A DNA stretch of 53,100 bases from Carex sylvatica (GCA_964058845.1 CAXKVR010000177.1:1-53100), one strand, 5' to 3'; shown: positions 1 through 12,121, counted from the first letter of the stretch. Program-made: numbers and translations. Notes: generated by a model from the sequence alone, not told the origin.

Positions 1-200
1 AATCTTTTTCCTTGAAGACGGAGCGTTTTCTTTTTTTCAAAATCAATGTCGCCCAGAGGAATGCACAGTCGAGAGACACTGAATTAAATAGGACTGTGAT
101 TGTCATCATTCAACTAAAAAAACAGTATCAAACAGGACTGAAAACTGAATCAACCGAATCAAAACAATCACCCCACATAGAAAAAGAGAGAGAAAGAAAA

Positions 201-325
201 ATACAATTCTTTACATTCTCATTATGGACAACAACCACAAAAAAATATATAACTTATTCACAAATACAATTCTTTACATTCTCATTATGGACAACAACCA
301 CAAAAAAATATATAACTTATTCACA
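201..325. repeat. 63-bp tandem duplication, two copies
   Basis: Two almost identical copies of a 63-bp unit lie head to tail (201-263 and 264-325, the second lacking the last base match). 63 is a multiple of three, so the duplication keeps an accidental reading frame open through it, which explains the apparent 137-codon ORF at 12-425. That ORF has no recognisable domain and low-complexity composition, so I do not call it a gene. Confidence 0.9.
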
Positions 326-1255
326 TGTAGTTTCAAACTATAGTAGATCTAGCATACATATTTCTGTGATAGCATATTGGATGATTCGTTTTAAATTTGT
401 ACGCATGGAGCTGCTTAATTATTGAGAGGAGTTGTCTTGAACATGAACCTGCTAACTTGTTGGATTTGTATTTAGATCCAATAAATTTAAATCTAAAAAT
501 CCGGAGGATTATATCTATAAATAAATTTAATATTCTTCAGCAGGGTTATCCATTGTTATGGCCTTATGGGGTTAACTTGACAAATTTAAAAATATATTCA
601 CATCAAATCCAATGAGTTTTAAAAAAATAGAAAAGAATCATAGCTGTATTGTTTGTTTTATAGATTGTTTGGACTTTGGCACTAATTTTTTTTGAAAAGG
701 TCATTAGATATGGAAAAATGTATAGTTTAAGTCTTTTCGTGCATGAATGGTTAAACTCGCTTGAAATTTTGACATATTCAACATGCATAATATATATATA
801 GTAAGATTGCACTGAATGTTGGATTTCAAAATTAAAAGTTATTTTCTGATAATTATTAAACTTACCAAAATAAAAATCTATTAATAAATCTCCACTCTAT
901 TTTGATATACATAAATACTATCATTGGGTTGTAGTGTTTGAAAGTTTATACGGTCGGAAATAATGAACTTTGTGAGCAAAGGTCAGATCCCAGCTGATTT
1001 TCTTTAGGCTATTTATATTATAAACGTATATGTTGTTTCCACATATAACTATAATATTACTTTATTTATTTTTTCAAAAATCGTAGTTATAGTGTAAATT
1101 TGATTGGAAATCAGTACCTATAATAATAGAATGAAATGTAATATATATTTTAAATTTATGTGATTAAAATCCAACCATTAAAATGCAATATATATTTTAT
1201 CCAAATTTTATACATGAAATGGTGAAATTTTATGCAAATTTCATTATTAATATCA
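326..1255. other. AT-rich intergenic, no gene seen
   Basis: Short spurious ORFs only (largest about 70 codons), no domain, no clear splice structure and no obvious terminal repeats. Confidence 0.6.
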
Positions 1256-1263
1256 TTCGCAGT

Positions 1264-2295
1264 TAGTGGCGAAGGTAGTATGTATAGGGGCAACCGGGCA
1301 GGCATTTGCCTATCCATGAATTTTTTTTCTTGTGAATCAGGTTATATCTTGGATTTGTCTACTCTGAAAAATGAATTTGTCTACCTCTGATCCAGAACTT
1401 TTGAGGCACTGAATTCTCTCTGACATGTATCTGTATAGGTTTTTAGCATATAACACAGTTTCATGTTGTGCTATGTTTCTGTTTTTTTTCACTTTTTTAT
1501 TCAACTTCCGAATTTTTATGTATGAGACCATGTATAAAGCATGTAGTAATGTCCTTGGCACCTTTACTCCCATATATACAATTTTTCTACAATTTTTACA
1601 TGTTTATTTCTTTTTGAGTTTGACTTGACTGTTTTGCCCATTTTGAACAGCTGACCTTTAGAAATTACTGTGAGCAATTGGCTTAACTAAATTCTTAGTT
1701 CTTTATATATAAATGATGGTCACCTCATGTACTATATGCTACAAATTAAAATACCAAAAATTATATATTAAGATCAGGAGCTATGTGTAATTTACGGATT
1801 TTTGAGGGGCAGTTCATATGCCAGCTCATAGTGTTTGACCCAGTTTTTGTTTTTGTCAGCTGAGATTCAAAAATCGATTTAAAATCACCAAAATTTCTAT
1901 AAATGAAAATTTTTGTATAGTGATGCTTAGCATGTCATGCTTTATCATATGCATAATCTTGAGACATTTCAAAACCTGTAGCTAGGTTTAGCTAGCACTT
2001 TATTTTCTTTTTGACTGTTTTCAGGGAGTATGTTGTGATACCATTGGCTTTCCCTTTTTCATATGTACAAGGTGAGTCTGGTATATATGATGTTGTGAGA
2101 CGGGTTCAAGGGTTCTACAAAGTGTCTAGAATTCACCTATACACTTATACACATTTTAGGGTTGTAGTTAAAGACTAATTATGTTGACTTCTTGTTTATT
2201 TTGATTGATGTTGTAATTTTTGTTATGTTGAATTTTTTTTTTTTGTAACTATATATGTTTGCTTATCTCTCGTAAAATTTCTGACTTTGTCACTG
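1264..2295. mobile_element. Non-autonomous hAT-type DNA transposon
   Basis: The element is 1032 bp. Its left end reads TAGTGGCGAAGG and its right end CTTTGTCACTG, so the inverted termini resemble the common plant hAT end CAGTGGCG with a few decayed bases. It is flanked by a perfect 8-bp direct repeat TTCGCAGT at 1256-1263 and 2296-2303, the target-duplication length typical of hAT elements. No ORF inside is long enough to be a transposase, so it is a deletion derivative that would have been mobilised in trans. The superfamily call rests on the ends and the duplication length only. Confidence 0.75.
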
Positions 2296-2303
2296 TTCGC
2301 AGT

Positions 2304-2974
2304 TGTTCAGATTAATATCATTTGATAGAACATAAAATGATATTTAAATTGCATGAAAATTGATACACAACAAATCTATAATGAAAATTAAAAAAAAAAA
2401 ACATGTCTATAATTTTTTTTGCTATTTTTGAAACTGTATTCAGCCTGTTTTGAAAACATTTGTTAAGGTTGTTAACATAAGTCGTTGTCAGCATATATAA
2501 AAGAAATATATCTTCATTTAGATGTCACATTGTCATTGGATCGAAATCACACAATTGGATCCATAGTGTTTTCAACAAATTGTATTCTTTTAGATAAAGA
2601 TGAGGGTGAATTCTCTCAATTTTAAATATTTATTAAAATTCTTTATTCAATTTTCAAACCTACAAAGTCTCCATTACTACGTACACTAAAGATTGATTAT
2701 TTCAATAAACCGTAACTTGGTTACAGAACTTGTTCAACATAACTATACAGAGTGAAACTGTTAACTTATTGATTTTAAATGTATATCAATAGAATTATAT
2801 CCAAAACTCCAATATGAACAAAAATATTTTTTTCTGAATAAAACAACAGAAAAAAAAAAAAGCAGCATATAATATTTGAGAGCACGGAGCCGCCAAGTCT
2901 TTGAGAATGTATGTTTTATCTGGTTTTATGAATAATACCAATCTTGAAGCAAAAGCTAGCCTAGTAAAGTTTTC
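2304..2974. other. AT-rich intergenic, no gene seen
   Basis: Only short chance ORFs and poly(A)/poly(T) runs are visible between the hAT-type element and the LINE insertion site. Confidence 0.6.
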
Positions 2975-3129
2975 CAGATAGATGCACACTAGATAGGCTG
3001 TGCAAAGATGCTATGATGGGAGTGTGGGATCCACTGTTCACACACTAAATAGGCAAGGCATAATTTTAAGACAGATAGATGCACACTAGATAGGCTGTGC
3101 AAAGATGCTATGATGGGAGTGTGGGATCC
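2975..3129. repeat. 58-bp exact direct repeat at the LINE 5' junction
   Basis: Bases 2975-3032 and 3072-3129 are identical over 58 positions, with a 97-bp offset. The second copy starts inside the 5' target duplication of the LINE (3065-3076) and ends where LINE-like sequence begins. It looks like filler DNA copied from the host flank when the LINE 5' end was joined; see findings. Confidence 0.9.
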
Positions 3130-3331
3130 GCAATATTCGCCGCAATTATGTAGTTCGGGCTTTTCTGGAAAAATAAATTGACAATTTTGCTCCGGCGATG
3201 GCTGTTCTTTAATCTCTCCACCAACTACTCCCCTCTCTCCACCGACTACTCTCTACTCCCCTCTCCCTTAAACCTCAACTCCCCAAGCATCCAATCTAAT
3301 CTCTATCTATTTCCAACATCACAAATCAACC

Positions 3332-3889
3332 ATGGCAGATCAACCATTAAGCCAATCACCCCCCTATATTCAAAGCTGCTTTCTATCTCCCCTCTTTGAA
3401 CACAGTCGCCTCCTCCTAGACCTAAATGCCTCGGTTGTCCTACAGCCTCTTTCCCCCACCTCCCTAACCGCTGCCGAGCTTAGTCTCCTTCTTATAACTA
3501 GATATGGAGGAAACACTGAAAATTAGTCAATCAGGAGGGTATCAAATGCCTTTCTCGTCCGGTTGCTCGAGTGGATCTCTCAGGAGACCCTCGATGTTGA
3601 TGCTATTTACTGGGCCCAGCAGAGCATGGAGACCCTACCTTGGCAAACACTAGATGGTTCATCCCTGACTATGCAATCGCATAGAATAGTAATCACCATA
3701 CACAATTTTCCCCTCGATTTCAGCCACCCTCACTACTACAGGCAAGCAACAGTAGGCATGGGGGTTCTTCTTGGCTATGCTGAGCATGAAGTTCTACAAG
3801 AAAATCTTTCTTCGATTAGCCTGCTGATTGAATGTTTGGATATCTCCTTTATTCCTCCGCTTGTGGATGTTTACTATAATGGAGGGTAA
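3332..3889 (+). pseudogene. Upstream ORF remnant in the LINE 5' region
   Basis: One reading frame runs from ATG 3332 to a stop at 3887-3889 with a single in-frame TAG at 3524-3526, about 185 codons. The second half contains a stretch beginning RIVITIHNFPLDFSHPHYYR, followed by hydrophobic alternation. This is faintly like the region after the DUF4283/gag-like domain of plant LINE ORF1 proteins, in which a guiding sentence of the type 'V-I-x-G-(I/L)-P-L' occurs. It could be an extra LINE protein, a duplicated ORF1 piece, or captured host sequence. Assignment is weak; only its position inside the element and the near-open frame are secure. Confidence 0.4.
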
Positions 3890-3989
3890 CCTCATGCCCC
3901 CATTACGAGGGAAACACAACTCATGCAGGTGACCACGCCACCACCCTCCGCCGGAGGGAGGGGATCACCATCGCCAGTCAGAATCAACC

Positions 3990-5406
3990 ATGGCGGCGCT
4001 GCCACCCACACTGGCCTATGTCCCACCTAGTCGAAGAAGGGCCCTGGAGATGCCGGCTCTGAACCAGAATTCATGTGGCGCAATCCCACCGGCAGCTGTT
4101 GTCACACAAAAATACAAAAACCGACCCACAACGAGTACCTATGCGCTAAGCCTTGTCAAAATTCTTTCTCCGGGGGGTACACTGCCGAATCAGAGGTGTG
4201 CTGATAGCCTTCAATCGGGTACACTGAGCTCACAGGGAAGCATCCAAAATAACAGGCGTGAGGTCCAGGGTCAGAATGACTCAAAATATCTCTCACACAT
4301 TTGGGTGGATCCCCTGCATCCAAAAACATTCTCTTCCTCCACCCTACATCTGCCAAAACAAATCACAGCCTCATATCCCCAATCATCAACGGATCACACC
4401 TCTCCAAATATTAATCACAACAGCCACACACACCTCCACACAAAAAACTCTAGCCTGCAACCACAACAAATCCCACCAACCTCTTGTGTGTGTCACCCAC
4501 ACCCCCAAAAACACCCATGCATTCAAACAGGGCCTAGAAACTTCTTGTTCTCGACAAACAACCGTCAAGAGGTGAATCAAAACAAAAGAATCCCTTCTAT
4601 ACTAGGCCCCTCACCTCTCACTTCATTATCTTTTTCCCCTCCCTCTCTCTTTCAGCTCTCTCTCTCTTCTTCTCTCAATAAATTCGACCTCTCCTTTGCT
4701 CATCACATGGACACTTTCTCAGATGAGGATGAGCGTCTCATCCAAAAGTTCATAGGACTCTCCACCTCTGAGAACCAGGGGCCGCTGATCGAACTCCCCG
4801 ATCAGGCTGCCTCAAGTTGCAACTAGGACACCACGGTTCTAGCAAAGGTCATCACAAATAGGCAGGTGTTTGATGATGTCTCTACACCATGATGATCCGA
4901 GCATGGAAAGCTGACCCGACCACCTCATTCAAGCCAATGGGTAAAAACACCTTCTTGGTTGAGTTCTGCAACGAGAAGGATATGGAAACAGCTTTGCTAA
5001 GGGATCCTTGGACATTCCGGGGGGATCTCATTGCCATTAAGAAGGTTAACTCAAATATCTCACTCAACCCGGATGCGTTGATTACCTCTGAACTGTGGGT
5101 CCAGTTGTACAATGCGCATCTCAACTTAACTGATGAAGGTTTAGAGTTGTTAGCAAATGAGGTAGGTAAACCAGTGACATGGCCAATGGAAGGGCAAGTA
5201 GGAGGCAGGAGATGTCTCAAAGTCAAAGTCATAGTGGACCTGGGGGAACCCCTAAAGGATAGGGTCAGAATCACTCACCCAAGTGTGAGAGAGATTACGG
5301 TTCACTGTGTCTACAAGAAAATTACTAGAGTCTGCACCTTTTGCGCTAGATTGGGTCATGAAATACAGACCTGCTCGGAATATTTGAGGCTTTCTAGAAT
5401 TGCGTA
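3990..5406 (+). pseudogene. LINE ORF1 (gag-like, DUF4283 plus CCHC zinc knuckle), broken
   Basis: ORF1 encodes the nucleic-acid-binding protein that packages LINE RNA. The likely true start is the ATG at 4706 (MDTFSDEDERLIQKF), although the frame is open from 3990. A stop follows at 4824-4826, after which the same frame reads VLAKVITNRQVFDDVS before a frameshift near 4889. The next frame (4889-5407) holds the DUF4283-type RNA-binding region (AWKADPTTSFKPMGKNTFLV) and ends with a perfect CX2CX4HX4C knuckle, CTFCARLGHEIQTC, at about 5335-5376. Family knowledge: this domain order is standard for plant L1 ORF1. The gene is inactivated by at least one stop and one frameshift. Confidence 0.8.
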
Positions 5407-5726
5407 GCACAGGGCCTATGAAGCAAAAGTTTCTATGGCACAACTACTCTCCCCCAAAACAGGCCTTTGGTTACTGAATTCGGCTCAGGTGCCATGTGGG
5501 GCTGCTGCTAGCGGATCACCATGTTCCAAATGGGCCTTTCTCAAACAGTCCAGTATGAAGAGCCCATCTTACCAAAAGACAGAGCCCTGAATTTCCAAAA
5601 AATAACTTACCCAGTAGCTCTAAATGGTTCTGGATCTCATGATCCAATGAAAATTCACCAAACTCTCTCTTCTAACCCACCAAAGAGGCTAAAGCCGACG
5701 GGCCTTATGGCGCCGGTACAAGATAT

Positions 5727-8700
5727 ATGAGTCTTGCATCGTAGAATTGTCAGGGTAGTGGAGGCACGACAATTGCCATGTTAAATAGATACCTCCATTG
5801 TGTAAAGGCGGATATAACTTTCATCTCCGAGACAAGGTGTGGGAGGAAAAAAGCTGAATTAAGAATTAAAAAATTGTCTTTGTGTAACTACGTGGTGGTT
5901 CCATTGGAAGGAAAGTCAGGTGGACTGTGGCTGATCTGGAATGATGAAGTAAAGGTGACTGTTTTGGAAACATGCAAAAATTGGATTGTGGCAGAAATTC
6001 TCCAAAAGGATATGACCCCCTAGACCCTTATTGGAGTATATGGTGATCCGGCCCGAACCTCTAATCCAGCTATTTGGGCCCATTTAGAAAGCTTCTTTGA
6101 AGAAACAGAAGGACAAGTTTGTCTCTTGGGTGATTTTAATGCTGTCCTCTCAAAGTCAGAAAAATGGGGAGGTAGTGATAATTTCTCAGCACTTAATATT
6201 GCTTTCAGAAATTGGGTCAATTCAGTTGGACTGATAGATCTTGGTCACTATGGACCAGCCTTCACATGGTGTAACCGGCAAGCTGGGGCCGCAAACATCG
6301 CACAGTGACTAGACAGGGCCTTGGCAACAGCGGCATGGACCATGAGGTTCCGAACGACGTCGGTCTATCACCTGCCTCGCTTCTCGAGCGATCACTCCCC
6401 TATCCTGCTCAGGCTCACACCCCTCAAACCGAAATCAAAACCTAAGTTCAAGTCAGAAAACTGGTGGATGCTAAAACTGGGTTTTGATGAGATTTGTAAA
6501 AAGGCAGCAGAACTGGGGAAAGGAAATTGGGTGGCAACTAGAAAATCCTACAAAAAGGAGGCAAGGAGGTGGGTTAAACTTAAAAAAACCCCAGATCAAC
6601 TGTTCAAAGAAGTGGAGAAAAGGATGGCCGAAATAAACTCTTAAAGGCCTGATATGGTGGATAAGGCGCTAAAAAAGGAGACACAGGAAGAGCATGATCG
6701 CTTACTCCTCATGAGAGAGTCATATTGGTGCCAAAGAGCCAAAGTGCAGTGGGCTCTGTTTGGAGATGTAAATTCAAGCTATTTTCATGCGGTGGCAACT
6801 ACCAGGAAGAGAAGGAATGTAGTTAAGTCACTACAAATGGAGGATGGCTCTTGGAAAACTGGAGAAAAAGAGATAAGAAGCGTTTTTCTAAAACATTTTC
6901 GAGCCATCTATACTTCTGATCAGCCCAAATCAGTTCACAGCCCAGCTTGGAAGGAGGTCCTTAGTCAAATCCCAAAATTGCCAGACCTTGCCGCCTCTCA
7001 CATAGTAAGTTTGCCAACTGATCATGAAATTTTTAAAATAGTAATGTCACTGGGCCCGAATAAGTCTCCCGGTCCGGATGGCATTAATGCACGACTAGTG
7101 CAGGGAAATTGGCAACACTTTGGGCCTGCAATTCTGGCGAAAATCCATTCATTCTTCTCCACGGGACAAATGCCGAGTCATATTGCCCGCTCCAATATTG
7201 TTCTTATACCTAAGTCACTGGAGGCAGAAAAGGTGACTGAGTATCGCCCCATCTCAGTTTGCAACATCTCCTACAAGATCATCTCGAAGTTGATAGCGGC
7301 AAGGATCAGACCCCTAATAAGTCTCTGTGTTTCAAAGGCACAGAGTGCTTTCATTCCGGGTAGGGAGATCTCAGAAAATGTAATCCTGCTCTGTGAAGTA
7401 TTCCATTGCTTTCGTATGAAAAATTACAACAAGGCGCAGTTTTGCCTCAAAGCGGACCTCTCAAAAGCTTTTGACAGAACACAATGGTCATACTTAGAGG
7501 AGATATTGCCTTTGTATGGTTTTCCAGCACAAGTAATTTCATGGATCATGGCTTGTGTTTCATCCGCTGAATACACAATCATTCATAATGGCAGGGGAGA
7601 CGGCTTCTTTAAACCCACATGCAAACTTCGGCAGGGTTGCGCACTCTCACCGTACCTCTTTATAATCGGGATGGACCTTCTTTCTAGAAAACTGCAACAA
7701 CAAACTAATTTGGGGAGTTTAAAGGGGATCAGAGTGTCGACCAATGCTATTCCCCTAACAAACTGTCTATATGCGGACGATTTGCTCATGTTTGGAGAGG
7801 CTACCACTCAGGAGGCAATGCTCTTTACCCAAATCCTACAGGACTTCATGGAGGTGTCGGGACAGAGAATAGGTCCCAGTAAAAGTTCAATCTGGTTTAG
7901 TGTTGCTACACAAGATCACATTAAAAAGGAAATTGGACTGATTTTTCAAGTGCCACGGCAACCGGGTTCCAAGAAGTATCTAGGGGCTCCAATTGAAACG
8001 AACTCTGCCTCATATGAATTTCTCATAGAAAAGTTTTCAGGAAAACTACAAGCTTGGAAGGCTAGACTCCTATCACAGGCAGGAAGAGTTGTTTTGATAA
8101 AGGCTGTTCTAAACTCTCTCCCAATTTACTACATGGCAACCTCAAAAATTCCAAGCAATGTGCTACAGAAACTGAATAGTATCATTTTTAGTTTTTTCTG
8201 AAATAAATCAGATCAGAAGAGATACATGGCATATGTGGGAAGAGATAGATTGTGTCAACCACAAAGTTGCAGGGGGCCTCGGCTTAAAGGATCTTAAAGG
8301 AGTAAATGATGCAGTGTTACTCAAGCAACAATGGAAATTAGCAGCTGACCCAACATCTCAGTGGGCTCAGTTTGTTATTGCAAAATACCTCCCAAGGTCT
8401 GTTTTGTGGACCTCAAAACGGACGTACAACTGCACGGTTTTTTAGAGGAGTCTCATGTGTTTGAGAGATATGCTGCTGCCAACTTTGATATGGGAAATCG
8501 GTGATGGATGGACATGTGGGGCAACAGGTCAAACATGGTGCCCGGGAGCAATGTCAGGTGCCACTATCTCGGCCACAAGGGGGATCCGAATAGTCAGAGA
8601 CCTAACTGATGCAGAAACAGGGTTGTGGGACTGTGACAAAATCATTGGGGTAATGGGACAAATGGCTTGTGTTCAGATCCTGGCTTCACACAAGGCACCT

Positions 8701-9759
8701 GCCGATGATGATGGTCCAGACAGATTGGTATGTAACCTGGCCTCTAATGGCAAGTACTCGGTTAAGGTGGGCTACAAGAACCTTCTTATGCGCACTACGG
8801 AGGTGGATGACCAGCAGAAGGCCTGCTGGAACCTAATCTGGAATAGAGGTGACATTTTGCCTAGAGTCAGGCTTCATATGTGGAAACTCGCCAATGGAGC
8901 ACTACCTCTATCAGCGCTTATAGCATCAAGGATTAGCAAAGCGGATCCTTTCTGTGCCACATGCGGGTCTGCTAAGGAGGATGTTCCCTCACCTACTGTT
9001 CACTTGCCCGTTCTCAAGAGGATGTTGGTTCGCAAGCCTGTTAGCAATCAGGTCTGATAAGGTATGGGAAACTTTGCAAATGGGTCCTCAATTTCTGACA
9101 AATGAACTCTCTGACAAATAGTGGACTCAATTTGCAAATGTGGCATAGGCAATTTGGCGCTGTAGAAATGACAAGGCATATGCGGGTAAGATTCCTACCG
9201 TTGAGTAATTCAACAAGTACTTGTCTCAAATCTCAAATGAGACATTGATTGCAAGCACAAAGAGGTATGCAAATGTAATCATTGAGGCTGATTATCTAGC
9301 CAAGAGTGATGAGTTTATGTGCTGGACTGATGGATCATGGGTAGGCGATTGGAAGGGGGCATTGGCTGTGTAATCTGGCATAAGGAAGAATTGCTCAGAT
9401 TTAGATCAAGTGGAGTTAAATCTTGCTGCCCTTTGCAATCAGAGGCAATGGCCCTGCGAGAAGGAATGTTGGAGGTGCGTGATCTTGGGTTACAGAACTG
9501 CGTGTTTCTTACTGACAATAAGGAGCTCAGGGATCTGGTAACTCAACTTTTTCCGCCAATTGACACTGACTGGAAGGTTTTCTCAGAAGTTCAAGAAGTT
9601 TGGTAGATGCTGCAGTAAAACAAGGAGTTCAAATGTTCTTTTAGGCAGAGGAGCCACATTGAGATGGCTAACTATCTGGCAAAAAAAGGGCATATGGAAG
9701 GATGGGATTATGCAGGGTCAACCTTTCCACTTTTCAAGGATTACAAGCAAGAGATATAG
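5727..9759 (+). pseudogene. LINE ORF2 (endonuclease, reverse transcriptase, RNase H), broken
   Basis: ORF2 would nick the target and copy LINE RNA by target-primed reverse transcription. The start is ATG 5727 (MSLAS, then TAG where Trp is expected, then NCQGSGG). Endonuclease motifs include SETRCG (about 5830), GDFNAVLS (about 6130) and SDHSP (about 6388). The RT spans about 6654-8200 with SPGPDGIN, ADLSKAFD (about 7455) and the catalytic YADD (about 7771). A C-terminal region with a zinc-binding-like stretch (about 8860-9000) and RNase H (DGSW at about 9328; LTDN at about 9510) follows. In-frame stops occur at 5742, 6021, 6306 (CGA to TGA in IAQ*LDRAL) and about 6642, TGG to TGA near 8200, and there is a lost G near 9350. 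The last sense codons before TAG 9757 read QEI. Confidence 0.92.
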
Positions 9760-10257
9760 TAGAAACAGTTTTGCTTTGGTTGGTCTAGTAATGGATTTTT
9801 GAATTTCCAATTTTTTCTAATGCTTTATAGCTTTCTGGAAATGTAATCGGATACTGGTATTTTAAACCAGGGATGTAACTCTGCCTACAGGCTTTTCAAT
9901 GATCAAAAAAAAAAATTTAAGACAGATGGAATTAGGTGGCTCAGCAAATACTAATGGCATGAACCAACTTTGTAGGTACAGTTGTAGTCAAAGAGAGATA
10001 AAGTAGAATAATATCTGCACAAGGAGCTGTAAATCATAACCTCTCCACCGTTCAGCCGTTGGATCTTATCATGGCACGGTGTCAATGATATCCAATGAAT
10101 GTACCACTGTGGAGTGTGGAGCATCATTATTAATTTGGGGTAGCAGCACAGCGGTTGAACTAGACGAATATTGTGGCGAAGTCACGGAAAAACAGTAAAC
10201 AGTGTATTTAAGCAACTGGGAGTAAAATAACGCCTAGGGCCGGCGCCATATATTGTT

Positions 10258-10463
10258 GAATTCACATCCCCTCAGGTTACCTGACTAATTATACTAATTA
10301 TAATTGAATCAGAAGGTCTGAAATTATAATTTTTAACTTGATACGGATCTCAAAGCACAGATAATACTGCCCCCTAACGGCATCTCGGACACTCACCGGC
10401 TAAAATTAAATATGAGCCGTCCATTTCAATTGTGTTGAGTCAAGTACCTGAAAGGATACAGAT
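10258..10463. mobile_element. Small foldback element, 'GAATTC-CATCC' family, copy 1
   Basis: The left end GAATTCACATCCCCTCAGG and the inverted right end (reverse complement GATCTGTATCCTTTCAGG) form terminal inverted repeats. The element is flanked by the 12-bp direct repeat CCATATATTGTT at 10246-10257 and 10464-10475, so a target duplication is clear. The interior shares ATAATACTGCCCCCTA and ATCTCAAAGC with the copy at 42632-42829 in the opposite orientation. It has no coding capacity. Confidence 0.75.
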
Positions 10464-10475
10464 CCATATATTGTT

Positions 10476-11860
10476 TCCATCTGCTTATTATTTTTGTTAT
10501 TAAATGTTTTATGTTTTATACGCAAAAAATATATATTGTGTTTTGATCAACTTTTATTTTTTTCAGTATCTACTGTTATTTAATGCATCAATTACTATTA
10601 TTGTTTGTATGTTAATTTATATTAATACAGAAAATTTTATCTTGCTAATTTATGTTTAAGAGGAACAGACTGAAATTTAGGCAGTTGAACTGACTTTTCT
10701 TGTAAAATTTAACATAGATTTTGCCATTTTGGTCAAAATGCCAACTGTAGTTACTGGCTAGTGGCTACTGCCGACTAAATGCAGAGGAACAAATTGGAAC
10801 GAGTGCATTATTTAGTTTTAAATACAATTAGATCAGATTTGAAGTTCAATAATTAAGCATTGCTAGATGCAGTGCGTATCCAGGCAGAGACGGTCTCGTC
10901 ATTTTCCCATCTAATTCTCCATTATCTTATCCATGTTGATTAATTGAGACACTCTGGAGTGTCCTCCCCGGGACCATTATTTAATTAGACGTCAAAGTAT
11001 GAAAACGATATATGGGCCCACAATTGAGTTAATAACTTAATATGACCACAGATACGAATATGAATATATGAGCCCCTTAAACGGATACGAATACGAATAC
11101 AGAACAAATAATCCATGAATACAGATTCTAACAAATAATTGTCAGATAATTGAGTTAATATAACAACAAATATTAACTCTAAAAATAACATATCAAAATT
11201 CGAATAATTTAATAATACTTAGGAGTATGACAACATTTCATAAAACTTTCAAAGTTCAAAAATGACTAGTGGGTACATTACATACTGGTCCAAATTCTTT
11301 CAACTGAATTGGCAATAATAACAATTAAGTCTTTGATCTCAAACAAGTTGAAGTAGGCTAGAAATAAAATTCAATCATAATCATAAAATCAAGATAGATA
11401 GTAATAAAGTAATAATAAAAATAATTATAATAGTAATAATATTAATACTAATATTAACTATATTATGTCTAAACTATAGATCGCAGGATTAAAGTTCTAA
11501 GCTGAATTGACATTTAACAATAATATATCATTTTTTTATGATTCTCACTATTTATATATTTAATTTTCAGTGATTCCCAACAAATACGGATGATGTTATC
11601 AGCTGCCTAACAAAATTACTCTCCCAAAACAGGAGACAATAATAAGTGGCACTATACCTTCCATAAACATAAACTTACTGAGATTCCCAATGGAACATAT
11701 AGACACATTTAACGTGTCATTCTCCACTGACTATTGGTCCCACAAAATAAAATGCTTAAATGCACATATAAAGAAGTAAAGCAAGAATAAATTATCTGTC
11801 AGTTGAACAACGATACATTAATCTGATTGTATGTGCCACAGACAAACAATAATAATCTAT
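10476..11860. other. AT-rich intergenic, no gene seen
   Basis: No ORF with a recognisable domain. Around 11040-11110 there are short imperfect runs of GGATACGAATACG-type sequence, as in the interior of some plant MITEs, but no paired ends were found. Confidence 0.6.
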
Positions 11861-12121
11861 GCCGCGTTTTATAATTGTTGGTTCCGGTCCTCAGGCCTCA
11901 GCCTCTGATCCTCTCTCTCTCTCGGGTTCTTCTCTCTCAAGAATCCAGATGCGTCGTTTCTCTATCGACAGATCCATTTTCTCTCCTTAATTAACGAAAC
12001 ACGCATCACCTTATTCCCAAACACCTCTTCCGATCATCAATCGACCAGATCCACCTTTTCATTTGCCTTGAAGAACCGGTAAAAGATAGCATCTGAAGAA
12101 TCGGCGTCACTCGGTCATAAG
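11861..12121 (+). promoter_or_regulatory. Probable 5' leader exon of the membrane-protein gene
   Basis: A CT-rich stretch (TCTCTCTCTCTCGGG near 11915-11930) typical of plant core promoters and leaders precedes a good splice donor: the exon ends at 12121 and GTGAGT starts at 12122. The matching acceptor TTATGCAG ends at 13481, eight bases before the ATG at 13490. The transcription start is not visible precisely and no strong TATA box was identified. The leader-intron arrangement is inferred from splice signals, not from transcripts. Confidence 0.55.

Larger units (their letters stand above)
3130..9915 (+). mobile_element. L1-type LINE retrotransposon, full-length-like but dead
   Basis: About 6.8 kb. 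Reading 5' to 3' it shows an upstream ORF remnant, an ORF1 with a zinc knuckle, then ORF2 with AP-type endonuclease, reverse transcriptase and RNase H, a short 3' UTR and an 11-A tail at 9905-9915. The 12-bp direct repeat TTTAAGACAGAT at 3065-3076 and 9916-9927 is the target-site duplication. Several in-frame stops and frameshifts break both ORFs, so it is not autonomous. The 5' boundary is placed at 3130, after the filler repeat; if the filler is counted as element it would start at 3077. No neighbouring gene is interrupted. Confidence 0.93.

Noticed and set aside
12..425. 137-codon ORF at the left edge
   Set aside because: It is kept open by a 63-bp tandem duplication (a multiple of three), has no domain and is low in complexity.
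2975..3129. Simple tandem duplication of a 97-bp unit
   Set aside because: The LINE target duplication lies at 3065-3076, not at 3129, and the 3' flank after 9927 does not continue the repeat, so a duplication before LINE insertion does not explain the junction.
4156..4580. Several overlapping ORFs on both strands within the LINE leader
   Set aside because: They are shadow frames of the 3990-4826 frame in a low-complexity His/Pro/Thr region.
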